From JABDJZ01 sp047619685 (GTDB taxonomy: Bacteria; Bacteroidota; Rhodothermia; Rhodothermales; UBA10348): 64,000 bases of DNA. Under the pieces are notes generated by a model. The model did not search any database, had not been told where the DNA came from, and saw only the letters and a list, made by a program, of their open reading frames with translations. Below are positions 1 through 8,456 of the stretch, piece by piece (position 1 is the first letter of the stretch; each line of letters opens with the position of its first letter). The stretch spans positions 1 to 64,000 of the forward strand of contig JBLHLC010000004.1 of assembly GCA_047619685.1 (NCBI GenBank), written 5' to 3'. A program made the position numbers and the translations under genes.

Positions 1-479
1 TGGCATAACAAAAGCATCCTTTGACGACTGGGGTTTTCTCGATTGGGGCCCAACTTGCAGCGCCCTCCCTTGACGGAAGATTGAATAATCCATTCCAAGA
101 CGACTCAGGTTTATGTGTAAAAGCACCCAGGCCCGGTCTGTTCGACGAAGAACGGATTCGCATTTTGAAGCGCACGTGTTTGACATCTGATTGCTTTTGT
201 AAGCCTCCCCATTCTTGGCCCACTTGAGAGTACAGGCAAGCCCGCCGCTCACTGACCGTCAGCTCACTGCCTATTCCGGCGTTCCCGGCCACCCAATCTG
301 GTCGAAGCCGGCCACTGATTCCTGGTTCGAAGCCGTCCGCAGTCACTGGACAACCTGACTCCGGACGAAGTATTCTAACATCAGAAACCCATGCCCAAAG
401 TGGCATGATTACCGCGGCAGACTCTCACTAAGACACTGTCCGAAAATCAGGGTCCACTTCTCACACTATCGGGATTACC
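1..479. other. Intergenic, no gene recognised
   Basis: No convincing coding region is seen on either strand. A 68-codon open frame near the left edge has no recognisable motif. The last part (about 430-456) looks loosely like an insertion-sequence end, but there is no partner repeat in the window. Any promoter for the receiver gene at 480 would lie here; I cannot pick out a clear one. Confidence 0.5.
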
Positions 480-842
480 ATGAGAAGAATTCTTCTTGTC
501 GAAGACAATGAAATGAATCGGGACATGTTATCTCGACGCCTGATCAAGCGCGGTTATGAGGTAACCATCGCTATTGACGGAAAAGAAGGTGTGGACATGG
601 CCAAGAAGCAGGTTCCTGATCTGATACTTCTGGATATGAGCCTTCCTATCCTTGATGGATGGGAAGCAGCGCGATTTCTGAAAGCAGAATCTACAACGGC
701 TGGTATCCCCATCATCGCCCTCACAGCGCATGCTCTGTCTGGAGACAGAGAAAAGGCACTTGCGGCTGGATGTGACGACTACGACACCAAGCCGGTTGAC
801 CTCAAGCGGCTGTTGGCAAAAATTGAGTTGCATCTTGGGTAA
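480..842 (+). CDS. Stand-alone response-regulator receiver protein
   Basis: A 120-residue single-domain CheY-like receiver with no output domain. The acidic pair E8/D9, the phospho-acceptor D52 (in LILLDMSLP), T82 and K104 (in YDTKPVD) are all in place, so it should accept phosphate. The P-V-D after the lysine and the N-E-M-N after the acidic pair resemble receivers that work with hybrid kinases. Its stop overlaps the likely start of the next gene, a periplasmic-binding lipoprotein, and the third gene is a hybrid kinase, so the three probably form one operon and phosphorelay. The region is A/T-richer than the rest of the window. Function in a relay is inferred from order; the domain call is firm. 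Confidence 0.9.
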   Translation: MRRILLVEDNEMNRDMLSRRLIKRGYEVTIAIDGKEGVDMAKKQVPDLILLDMSLPILDGWEAARFLKAESTTAGIPIIALTAHALSGDREKALAAGCDDYDTKPVDLKRLLAKIELHLG

Positions 843-2040
843 CGAAGGACGGCACATATTTTCAATTTTACTTGCGCTGGTCCTTCTCTATTCAGCGGGT
901 TGTTCAATCGAAGATGAAGCCATTGGCAATCGTTTCGGCGTTTCTCCTGACTCAATTATTATAGGATCCTCAAGTGCTCTTTCTGGGCATGCTGGGTTTC
1001 TGGGGAGTCAATACCGAATCGGAAGTGAGGCGTTGTTCAGGCAGATCAACGAAAAAGGTGGGATCCACGGCCGATTCATTAATCTGATATCATATGATGA
1101 TCAGTACGACCCACCTAAAACCAAAGAGAACACAGTAAAGCTGATAGATGACGATCAGGTATTCATGTTGTTCAATTATGTGGGAACGCCTACTTCGGTT
1201 CAAATCATTGAAACCGTCCACAACAATCGCATTCCTTCATTCGGTTTCTTAACGGGAGCAGAAACTCTACGCACCCCCTTCCGCCCTTACATGTTTCACT
1301 TGCGCGGGTCCTACTACGCCGAAGCTGAAGCCGCGGTTAAGTATTTCGTGGATGATCTCGGCCTGCAGGATCTAGCCGTGATGTATCAGGATGATGCTTT
1401 CGGACTGGCCGTTCTCGCTGGTGTCCAAATGGCGATGCGACGACGAGCGCGAGAGTTGATAGGGACAGGAACGTACACGAGAGGAACGATGGATGTGGAG
1501 CGAGCTGCAGAGCATATTCAACAAAGCGATCCTCAAGCTGTCATTATGGTCGGTACCTATTCTCCGTTGGCCAAATTTATTGAAGTTAGTCACCAGGCAA
1601 ACTTTTTTCCGAAGTTTCACACGGTGTCGTTCATTGGTTCAGACGCATTTGGAGGCGAAATCATGAGCCGCGACATACGTACTTCAGAGTATCACAATAT
1701 CGTTGTTACCCAGGTCGTCCCCTCTCCTTATGACCCTGTTCTTGAAGGAATTCAAGAATATCACCTCTTGCTCGCGAAGCATTTCCCGGATGAGCATCCC
1801 AACTATGTTTCCCTGGAAGGATTTCTGAATGCCAAATTGCTTGCCGAAGCTTTTCGCCGGGTGGGACCCGATTTGACCAGAAACCGCTTGGGCCAAACGC
1901 TTGAATCTATGGTGGAGGTAGACCTTGGAGTTGGTTCCTCTGTTTCTTTTGGAGCACTGGATCACACCGGACTAAATCAGGTGTTTTTGTCGAGACTCAT
2001 GGAAGATGGATCATTTCGCGTTTTTAGCGCGGGCGAATGA
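835..2040 (+). CDS. Periplasmic-binding-protein-like lipoprotein (Leu/Ile/Val-binding type)
   Basis: The product is about 401 residues. I place the start at TTG 835, overlapping the receiver gene by 8 nt, because this gives a clean lipoprotein signal: a charged N-region, a hydrophobic stretch, then S-A-G-C with C23 as the lipidation site. An ATG at 730 would run through the previous gene and bury the signal. The mature part follows the type I periplasmic-binding fold of branched-chain amino-acid/urea receptors: IIIGSSSALSG near the start, GSEALFRQINEKGG, VFMLFNYVGTPTS and AVMYQDDAFG. No ABC transporter permease is nearby; instead a hybrid kinase with an extracytoplasmic domain follows. I infer a sensory co-receptor role (LuxP-like arrangement) rather than transport. 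The ligand is unknown. Confidence 0.8.
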   Translation: MGNEGRHIFSILLALVLLYSAGCSIEDEAIGNRFGVSPDSIIIGSSSALSGHAGFLGSQYRIGSEALFRQINEKGGIHGRFINLISYDDQYDPPKTKENTVKLIDDDQVFMLFNYVGTPTSVQIIETVHNNRIPSFGFLTGAETLRTPFRPYMFHLRGSYYAEAEAAVKYFVDDLGLQDLAVMYQDDAFGLAVLAGVQMAMRRRARELIGTGTYTRGTMDVERAAEHIQQSDPQAVIMVGTYSPLAKFIEVSHQANFFPKFHTVSFIGSDAFGGEIMSRDIRTSEYHNIVVTQVVPSPYDPVLEGIQEYHLLLAKHFPDEHPNYVSLEGFLNAKLLAEAFRRVGPDLTRNRLGQTLESMVEVDLGVGSSVSFGALDHTGLNQVFLSRLMEDGSFRVFSAGE

Positions 2041-2086
2041 CCATGGACTTTGAGATTCAAGTCGCGCTCGGTCAGTGTTCAACATC

Positions 2087-5000
2087 ATGAAAGAAGCCGC
2101 TCAATTCAGAGATCACTCGTACAGCCGATGGCCAATCTATCTGGCGACGGTCGTGATTTTGGCGGTACTGACTGTATCGGCAATTTTTGCGGATCGGAGG
2201 CTGATTAGAAATGCCCGAAACGAGGTAGGTCGCGAATTGACGGCTGTGCTCACGACAACCGAACTTGCGCTTGAACACTGGTTCAGAAGTCAGAAAGGAT
2301 TCCTCGATTTCTGGAGTAGCGATGCTCAGGTAGTTGATTGGGTGAAGACCTTGTCTACGCTCGAAAACGATCAACGCACTTCACGATTCTTCGGCATACG
2401 GAATCTGTTGGAAGTTCGCCTTCAACCATTGCTTTCACACAGAGGCGCTTATGGGTTTTCCATCTACTCTTCAAGTGGCATTCTTCTTGCTGATTCACGT
2501 GGCCTGGAGTCGAGCGGAGGAACGGCCACAGGAGATGTGCTAGAGTTGTTGCGTCGCGTTGTGAACGATCAATCTAAAACCACCGTCTCCCTACCTGTAC
2601 GAAGTGGAGAAAGTGATTTTTCTGTTATGTATGGGGCATCCGCTATTATTGACGGCGATAGTGGCGGAGTGGCCATACTGGTAGTCAGAATAGAACCGGA
2701 GAGTGATTTCACCGAGATTCTTCAGCGTGGAAGGATGGGAGAGTCTGGAGAGAGTTATGCCTTTAATAGAGACGGCAAAATGGTGAGTGAGAGCAGATTC
2801 ACCAACGACTTGAAATCACTCGCTCTGGTTTCTGAATATGGCCACTCCATATTAACAGTTGATGTGAGAGATCCTGGTGGGAATCTGCTGGAAGGATTTC
2901 GTTCGCCCGTAATCCGCGAAAAACAGCCGCTCACACTCATGGCTCAAAGTGCCATGGAATCCGGCGCTGGAGAGAACTTAATTGGCTACAACGATTATCG
3001 CGGCGTTCCTGTTATCGGCTCGTGGAATTGGTTATCTGAGTACCAACTCGGAATTACAACGGAAATTGATTTTTCTGAAGCATTCGAAGTTATGAATGAC
3101 ACACGGAGGCTGTTTCTCCTGCTGTCAAGCCTCACCGGAGTGTTGGTTTTATTTCTGGCTGGCTTTTTTATTCGCAATCGTTCTCAGATCTCAGAGGCCC
3201 TATCCGAACAGAAACGCTTTTCCGATACCCTTGAGAAGAACGCACGTGAAATCGATGAGGCCAGAGTCCAACTGGATGCGGTCTTTCAGAATTCTCCGCT
3301 CGGGCTAATCCTTTTTAACAGCAAAGGTGTGATCCAAAGCTGCAATGATCAATTTGTCGCCTTAATGGGTTCGGCTAAAGAGCAACTCATCGGATTTAAT
3401 ACGCTCGAAAACGCATCGGATCCAGCAGTCAGGGAAGGCCTTCGAAAAGCTCTGAATGGAGAGTGGGCTGATTATGAAGGCAAATACACATCTTCCACAG
3501 CTGGATTTACCATTGATCTTCGCATCATTTACAACCCGGTTAATCCCGGTCAAACCCCAACTGAGGTGATAGCCTCTCTTGAGGATATCACAGTAAGAAG
3601 AAAAATGGAGAATGAGCTACTCGGTGCCAGGGAGGCCGCCGAGTCTGCCAACCGGGCAAAAAGTGCGTTTCTGGCGAACATGAGTCACGAACTTCGTACG
3701 CCGATGAATGCGATCATCGGCTATACAGAAATGCTCCAGGAGGAAGCTGAAGATCTCGAAGAAGAGGACGATTTCTTTTCACTCGATCTGAAGAAGATAC
3801 ATTCTGCCGGAAAACACTTGCTCTCGCTAATCAACGACGTGCTCGATCTCTCAAAGATCGAATCCGGCAAGATGGAGCTCTACAATGAGACGTTTGATCT
3901 GGCGCAGCTAACCGAGGACATCGGCTCCACGATTCATTCGCTTATCCAAAAAAACAGCAACGAACTTAAGATCGAGCTTGATTCGGGCGTTGGAGAAATG
4001 CATGCCGACATAACAAAGATCAGGCAGGCACTGTTCAACTTACTTTCAAATTCGGCCAAATTTACTAGAAATGGCACGATAACCCTTTCGGTTGATCGGT
4101 CCGCGGAGGATGGCGTCGACTGGATCACCTTCGCCGTCGCCGATACGGGAATCGGTGTTGCTCAAGACAATCTGGACAAGCTGTTTGATGAATTTTCCCA
4201 GGCCGACGAATCTACGACACGTGAGTATGGCGGGACAGGTCTTGGCCTGGCCATCACGAAGCGATTCTGCGAGATGATGGGAGGTGAAATCGCCGTATCG
4301 AGTGAACTGGGCGTTGGCACCACATTCACGATCCGGCTTCCTGCCAAAGCGGCGGCCAAGGAACGTGACGTTGATTCTACCAGCGAAAATACCTCAGACA
4401 TCGCGAAGCGGATTCTTTCTGGAGGCTCAGAGAATGCCACGATTCTGGTGATCGACGACGAAGAAACAGCGAGAGAGTTGTTGCGGCGCTCGCTGGAAAA
4501 AGACGGGTATAACGTCGCGCTGGCCTCCGGCGGCGTTCAGGGGCTGGAACTGGCCCGGCAGATAAAGCCGGCATTAATAACACTCGACGTCATGATGCCA
4601 CAAATGGATGGATGGGCGGTGCTGCGGGCGTTTAATAAAGACGAAGAACTGAAGGACATTCCGATCATTATGGTAACCATAGTGTCGGACAAAGAGATGA
4701 TGTTTGCTCTCGGGGCGGTTGAACATCTTACGAAACCAGTCAATCGGACTGCGCTGCGTTCACTCGTTGCAAAATATGCGGGGAAGAATTCTGCACCACA
4801 CGCTCTTGTAGTAGAAGATGATGAATCGTCAAGGAGTATGCTCCGGAGAACTCTCGAAGACCTTAATTGGAAGGTTGATGAGGCCGAGAATGGCGCCGAG
4901 GGCCTTGAAAAACTTGAAAATGTCAAACCCGACGTTATCCTGCTTGACCTCATGATGCCGGTCATGGATGGCTTCGAATTTGTCGACGAGGTGCGTAAAC

Positions 5001-5167
5001 GCCGGGAGTTGCAATCAATCCCGATCATCGTGATAAGTGCGAAGGATTTGACCGTTGACGACCGAAACAGGTTACGCGGCGCCGTCGAAATCATCCTCGA
5101 GAAAAGCGAGCAGACCACCGAGCAATTACTTAAGCAGATCCGGGAAACGACCCTTAAAACCGCTTAG
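2087..5167 (+). CDS. Hybrid sensor histidine kinase with two receiver domains
   Basis: About 1026 residues from ATG 2087; an in-frame GTG at 2075 is the alternative and neither has a clear ribosome site. Order of domains: first membrane segment about residues 15-34, an extracytoplasmic sensor of about 300 residues (Cache-like by length and position), second membrane segment about 342-363, a PAS domain from about 400, HisKA with SHELRTPMNAIIGY (H534), HATPase with ALFNLLSNSAKFT, DTGIG and GGTGLGL, receiver 1 with D834 (LDVMMPQMDGW) and receiver 2 with D954 (LDLMMPVMDGF). All catalytic residues look intact. In receiver 2 the conserved lysine sits in an L-E-K-S context instead of the usual K-P. 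With the upstream binding lipoprotein and lone receiver it would form a complete membrane-to-cytoplasm phosphorelay; no DNA-binding output is seen. Confidence 0.9.
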   Translation: MKEAAQFRDHSYSRWPIYLATVVILAVLTVSAIFADRRLIRNARNEVGRELTAVLTTTELALEHWFRSQKGFLDFWSSDAQVVDWVKTLSTLENDQRTSRFFGIRNLLEVRLQPLLSHRGAYGFSIYSSSGILLADSRGLESSGGTATGDVLELLRRVVNDQSKTTVSLPVRSGESDFSVMYGASAIIDGDSGGVAILVVRIEPESDFTEILQRGRMGESGESYAFNRDGKMVSESRFTNDLKSLALVSEYGHSILTVDVRDPGGNLLEGFRSPVIREKQPLTLMAQSAMESGAGENLIGYNDYRGVPVIGSWNWLSEYQLGITTEIDFSEAFEVMNDTRRLFLLLSSLTGVLVLFLAGFFIRNRSQISEALSEQKRFSDTLEKNAREIDEARVQLDAVFQNSPLGLILFNSKGVIQSCNDQFVALMGSAKEQLIGFNTLENASDPAVREGLRKALNGEWADYEGKYTSSTAGFTIDLRIIYNPVNPGQTPTEVIASLEDITVRRKMENELLGAREAAESANRAKSAFLANMSHELRTPMNAIIGYTEMLQEEAEDLEEEDDFFSLDLKKIHSAGKHLLSLINDVLDLSKIESGKMELYNETFDLAQLTEDIGSTIHSLIQKNSNELKIELDSGVGEMHADITKIRQALFNLLSNSAKFTRNGTITLSVDRSAEDGVDWITFAVADTGIGVAQDNLDKLFDEFSQADESTTREYGGTGLGLAITKRFCEMMGGEIAVSSELGVGTTFTIRLPAKAAAKERDVDSTSENTSDIAKRILSGGSENATILVIDDEETARELLRRSLEKDGYNVALASGGVQGLELARQIKPALITLDVMMPQMDGWAVLRAFNKDEELKDIPIIMVTIVSDKEMMFALGAVEHLTKPVNRTALRSLVAKYAGKNSAPHALVVEDDESSRSMLRRTLEDLNWKVDEAENGAEGLEKLENVKPDVILLDLMMPVMDGFEFVDEVRKRRELQSIPIIVISAKDLTVDDRNRLRGAVEIILEKSEQTTEQLLKQIRETTLKTA

Positions 5168-5237
5168 GAATCTTTGCAGATTTTTGCTTTTATACCCCGT
5201 CGTTCGCGCACGACTCTTCCAACCAGAGCGGGCCTCA

Positions 5238-5381
5238 CGGCAGGGCGGACTGACCATCGAGTCGAACTTAATACCGCTTTGCAAGCAGGATCACGATCGC
5301 CTCAGCGCAAAAGCCAAGCGAGAGGAATACAAGGCCCTGATTGGTGAGATGAACTCAGCCAACCGGTCCGAGCGTGCGTAG
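5238..5381 (+). pseudogene. 3' remnant of an HNH-type nuclease gene
   Basis: A reading frame ending at 5381 encodes a stretch with ESNLIPLCKQDHDR followed by a basic helix, the pattern of the C-terminal half of phage-type HNH nucleases (G-G, then N-L-x-x-L-C, then x-x-x-H). The N-terminal half with the first Cys pair and the D-H is missing: upstream the frame runs into the 3' end of the kinase gene. I read it as a truncated remnant and not a working gene. It lies just outside tRNA-Glu and its duplicated 3' end, which fits a degraded mobile element. The family call rests on one short motif. Confidence 0.4.
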
Positions 5382-5563
5382 CGAGCGCGGATTCGCTCGG
5401 CCACGCAGATGAGCCGCAGAAGCACAAGGGGAGTCAGAAATGGACCGCCCCTTCGTGCGTCGCATGGTATGCGTCCGCCCTGCGTCGCATGCGCAAGCTG
5501 CGCTTGCTTATTGCGCGGCTGAACCGCTACGGGTTCCAATCCCACCCCATCCTTCAACATGGC

Positions 5564-5597
5564 GCGCCCCGATCCAGCTTGTGCTGAATCGGGGCGC
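5564..5597. terminator. Strong hairpin, possible terminator (copy 1)
   Basis: A near-perfect stem: GCGCCCCGAT pairs with ATCGGGGCGC and an inner CAGC pairs with GCTG around a TTGT loop. There is no good T-run on either side, so termination is uncertain. It occupies the same place in the 165-bp unit as the hairpin at 5730-5763. Confidence 0.4.
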
Positions 5598-5601
5598 TCA
5601 G

Positions 5602-5620
5602 TGTACCGCGTACGGGATTT
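5602..5620 (-). repeat. 19-bp duplicate of the tRNA-Glu 3' end (possible attachment-site remnant)
   Basis: These 19 bases are identical to 5768-5786, the acceptor and T-arm 3' portion of tRNA-Glu plus two flanking bases. The rest of the tRNA is absent at this copy. A solo tRNA 3' end beside the intact tRNA is what site-specific integration leaves behind. Decay of a tandem tRNA duplication would look the same. Confidence 0.6.
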
Positions 5621-5729
5621 ACTCCGGGGCTACGCCCCTCCGTCAGTCGCATGCGCAAGCTGCGCTTGCTTATTGCTCGTGTGAACCCGCAGGAGCGGGT
5701 TCAACTCCCAGCAGGGCCCCAGAACGAAT

Positions 5730-5763
5730 GAGCCCCAACCCACCTTGAGGTAGATCGGGGCTC
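5730..5763 (-). terminator. Hairpin just 3' of tRNA-Glu, likely terminator
   Basis: GAGCCCC pairs with GGGGCTC and CTACCT-like inner bases also pair. On the minus strand it starts a few bases after the tRNA-Glu 3' end, the expected place for its terminator, though the T-run after it is weak. Confidence 0.5.
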
Positions 5764-5769
5764 TTTCTG

Positions 5770-5841
5770 TACCGCGTACGGGATTTGAACCCGTGTTACC
5801 GCCGTGAAAGGGCGGCGTCCTAACCCCTAGACGAACGCGGC
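5770..5841 (-). tRNA. tRNA-Glu (TTC)
   Basis: Minus strand. A 7-bp acceptor (GCCGCGT with ACGCGGT, including a G-U closing pair), the D-arm TCTAGGGGTTAGGA, an anticodon loop CTTTCAC giving TTC, and a T-arm ACGGGTTCAAATCCCGT are all present. CCA is not encoded. Its 3' end faces the A/T-richer left part of the window, and its last bases are duplicated at 5602-5620. Confidence 0.95.
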
Positions 5842-5892
5842 TTGGGGCAAATTCTTACGCTAGGGCCAGACTGGACCCTGACGTGTTACTCA

Positions 5893-5970
5893 TGGGGTGA
5901 CCGAGGGGAATTGAACCCCCGACCTCCAGGACCACAACCTGGCGCTCTAACCAACTGAGCTACGACCACC
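5893..5970 (-). tRNA. tRNA-His (GTG)
   Basis: Minus strand. The anticodon loop TTGTGGT gives GTG. The extra G at position -1 faces C73 as expected for tRNA-His, the T-loop is TTCAATT, and the 3' CCA is encoded in the DNA (5893-5895). It lies 51 bp upstream of tRNA-Glu, so the two are probably co-transcribed. Confidence 0.95.
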
Positions 5971-6090
5971 ATTTAACACTAGCCTGATAATATACCCTTG
6001 CCAGACTTGGCCGGACAACAGGCGTAGGGCCCATCCGGATTGAGGATTGTTGAAATCGGCGACAGGATTCGATGTCTTAAGCGGTCGGCC

Positions 6091-8445
6091 CTAGCGGATC
6101 ACGGCCACTTTTCCGTAGGACGTACCCTGACCGTCGTCTCCGACCGCGATGACCAGATACACCCCGGACGGCACAGAACGGCCGTTTTTGTCGAGTCCGT
6201 TCCACTTGGCCCTCCCCCCACGCGAAGCGAAAGCGGCTACGGTTGAGCCTCCGGGAGTCACAATGCGAATCTGCGCCGCCTCGACCAACCCTTCGATGAA
6301 TACTTCCTGCCCTCCCTGTGCGGGGTTGGGGTAGACGAACAGGTCCTGGGCCCCGGTTACGGGCGCGATCGCGTCGCCTTCGTAGCTGAGAAGTCCGCGG
6401 TCTGTGGCGAAAAACACCCTGCCGTCTGCCGGATCTACTGCTACGGAGAGGACGCGATCACTGAACAGGGGGGAATTGTCAGCTGAAAACTGCTCTACCA
6501 GGTCGTAGCCGCCTTCGACGCCCTCGATCAGCCATACCCCTTGATCGGTGGCCACCCAGAGACGGTTGGCAGGGTCCACGGCAAGGTCATTGATCGTCAA
6601 ACCAAACAGGACAAACGTACCCCGGGCGCGATCTGCCCACTGTGGCCAAATGGCGCGCGCGGAGGGGTCTGACGCCACGATCCCGGTATTGATGAAGTAT
6701 GCCAATCCGGAGGTCGTACCCACCCAGACGAGTCCGTCCCGGTCCTCAACCACGCTTGTGACGGCGGACGATGGCAAACCAAGCCCGGCGCCGCCTGGTT
6801 CATCGAAGAACTGAAACGAATCGTCCGACTGATCGGTCAACGACGGCCCCGAATCTGAGACCATGAGACCGCGAACCAGATTGAAATTGGTCTCGCTACG
6901 AACGATTATCCACTTTTGATCGAAAGAGTCTATGTAGACCCGACCATAGGCGGTGGAGCTTGATGTGAGCCCATCACCCGTGTACGGATCGAACGCCGTC
7001 CAGGTACCATCTGCTTCGCGGAGGTGAAAGGGCTTGGCTGTGGCCCGGGTCGTGACCCATACATTGTCGTCCGAGTCCACGGCCACACCTCCCGTGATGA
7101 CAAAATCCGACGTTCCCGGAGCTGGAGCCAACGAGGAGTTTGCGGGGGTGAATCGTTCTACAACGTTGTCCGGACCCACCCGGACAAGGCCGTTCCCTTC
7201 AGAACCCGCCCACCCGTTGCCCAAACCGTCGGCAGCGACCCTGGTGAAGGACCTGGTCCCGACCAGATTGGGGGTTGTGGCACCGGTGAAAGCTGTCCAG
7301 GCCCCGTCGGCACCCAGACGATGAAAACCACTCCCCCCGGCCGTTGAACCGCCGGCCCAGAGCACACTTTGCGGACCGGGCGCCAAGTCGGAGAACTGGG
7401 ATTCAGAAGGGCCATCGGGCAAGACCGTTTGGGCAACGACCACCTGTCCGGACGCGGGATCGGCGGCTGTCACCCGGATAAGGCCACCCACTGCATCTCC
7501 GACCCAGAACGAATTCGGGTCGGAGGCAGCCACCACTCCGGTTGGATCCTGATAGCCCGGAACACCCAGTAGTTGTCCCGCGCCACCCGCCTGGACGGAA
7601 AACAGATTGAACCGCTCGGAGCCGAATAGTTGACCGCCGGACACGGTGAGGTCCGTGATCCCTGACGACGACACAAACTTCCTGTCGAACACCCCTCCGG
7701 ACCGTCTGGCGTATAGATCCAGCGTGGTACCCACGAAGATCTTCCCATCAAACCATGCCACGGTCGTGGCATCATCGGAGGAGGTCATGAAGGCGCTGGA
7801 CTCGGTGCTCCATGTGGATGGATCCTGCAGGTTCGGTGCCCCCAGGGGGGCATGCGCCAATCCCTCGGCAGTCGCGACCCAAACGCGTGACTCGCCCCCG
7901 TCTCCCGGGGCAATGGTGACATCGTTTGCCGCGATGGCAGCCGAGAAGGCCCCGAAACGCGTGAAGGAGTCCCTCACCTCGGTGCGGGCAGGATCAAATA
8001 CGACGACGCCGAAATCGGTGGCGATCAAGAGTGAGTCGCCCCGCACCACAATCCGATTGATCCCCCGGGAAGCGAACTGGGAAGCGCGTTCAATGTCTCG
8101 AAAGGAGGTCACTGCTCCGGTTTCCGGGTTGAGCCGGTCCAGAACTCCGCTCCCATAACCAATCCAGACTGCCCCCCGAGCCGGGTCGGCCGCGATGGTC
8201 CGCGTTTCTACGTTATTCAGTCCATCGACAACGGAAAAACGGGCGATCTCTCCACTGGCCGGATCAAAACTGAACACGCCGCCCCTGGTTGCAGCCCAAA
8301 CCTCTGCTCCCCCTGAAGAGACGGCCAATACCGAACTGAATGAGGTATGGGCCTGCCAGCCCGCAGTGCCTGTCTGCGCCTGGGCCGGGAGACCTAGGCT
8401 CAGCAGGAGGAGGAATGAACCCAGCCCTGCAGTGGTGTGCTTCAT
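6091..8445 (-). CDS. PorZ-like beta-propeller protein with type IX secretion C-terminal domain
   Basis: 784 residues. A signal peptide (LLLLSLGLPAQAQ) ends near residue 23. The body is a run of two-component-regulator-propeller blades, with repeating units such as EVWAATRGGVFSFDP, VWVGTTSGLAYF and LWVATDQGVWLIEG; these match the PorZ N-terminal propeller arrangement of Bacteroidota. The last 80 or so residues carry a YPNP motif, a GVYLVIA strand and a basic end (GKVAVIR), typical of the FlgD-Ig-like/T9SS sorting domain. In Porphyromonas, PorZ is a surface component of the type IX attachment complex. No other por genes are in the window, so a general surface propeller protein is the alternative. 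ribH lies just upstream on the same strand. Confidence 0.75.
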   Translation of the reverse strand: MKHTTAGLGSFLLLLSLGLPAQAQTGTAGWQAHTSFSSVLAVSSGGAEVWAATRGGVFSFDPASGEIARFSVVDGLNNVETRTIAADPARGAVWIGYGSGVLDRLNPETGAVTSFRDIERASQFASRGINRIVVRGDSLLIATDFGVVVFDPARTEVRDSFTRFGAFSAAIAANDVTIAPGDGGESRVWVATAEGLAHAPLGAPNLQDPSTWSTESSAFMTSSDDATTVAWFDGKIFVGTTLDLYARRSGGVFDRKFVSSSGITDLTVSGGQLFGSERFNLFSVQAGGAGQLLGVPGYQDPTGVVAASDPNSFWVGDAVGGLIRVTAADPASGQVVVAQTVLPDGPSESQFSDLAPGPQSVLWAGGSTAGGSGFHRLGADGAWTAFTGATTPNLVGTRSFTRVAADGLGNGWAGSEGNGLVRVGPDNVVERFTPANSSLAPAPGTSDFVITGGVAVDSDDNVWVTTRATAKPFHLREADGTWTAFDPYTGDGLTSSSTAYGRVYIDSFDQKWIIVRSETNFNLVRGLMVSDSGPSLTDQSDDSFQFFDEPGGAGLGLPSSAVTSVVEDRDGLVWVGTTSGLAYFINTGIVASDPSARAIWPQWADRARGTFVLFGLTINDLAVDPANRLWVATDQGVWLIEGVEGGYDLVEQFSADNSPLFSDRVLSVAVDPADGRVFFATDRGLLSYEGDAIAPVTGAQDLFVYPNPAQGGQEVFIEGLVEAAQIRIVTPGGSTVAAFASRGGRAKWNGLDKNGRSVPSGVYLVIAVGDDGQGTSYGKVAVIR

Positions 8446-8456
8446 GGTCGGTCCGG

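Larger units (their letters stand above)
5484..5676. repeat. 31-bp direct repeat, two copies (5484-5514 and 5646-5676)
   Basis: The same 31 bases occur at 5484-5514 and 5646-5676, 162 bp apart. Each contains an internal inverted repeat (GCAAGC/GCTTGC). Each copy is followed in the same order by a short T-arm-like motif (about 5520-5541 and 5690-5711), a C/G-rich hairpin and a 19-bp copy of the tRNA-Glu 3' end, so the unit of duplication is about 165 bp. Confidence 0.85.

Noticed and set aside
21..227. 68-codon open frame at the left edge
   Set aside because: No motif, no ribosome site and no family-like composition.
428..458. Sequence resembling an IS3/IS481-type end
   Set aside because: Single occurrence, no inverted partner and no transposase in the window; similarity is by impression only.
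5440..5748. 102-codon open frame over the tandem repeats
   Set aside because: It only reads through the repeated 31-bp units (giving the same peptide twice) and hairpins; no sign of a real protein.
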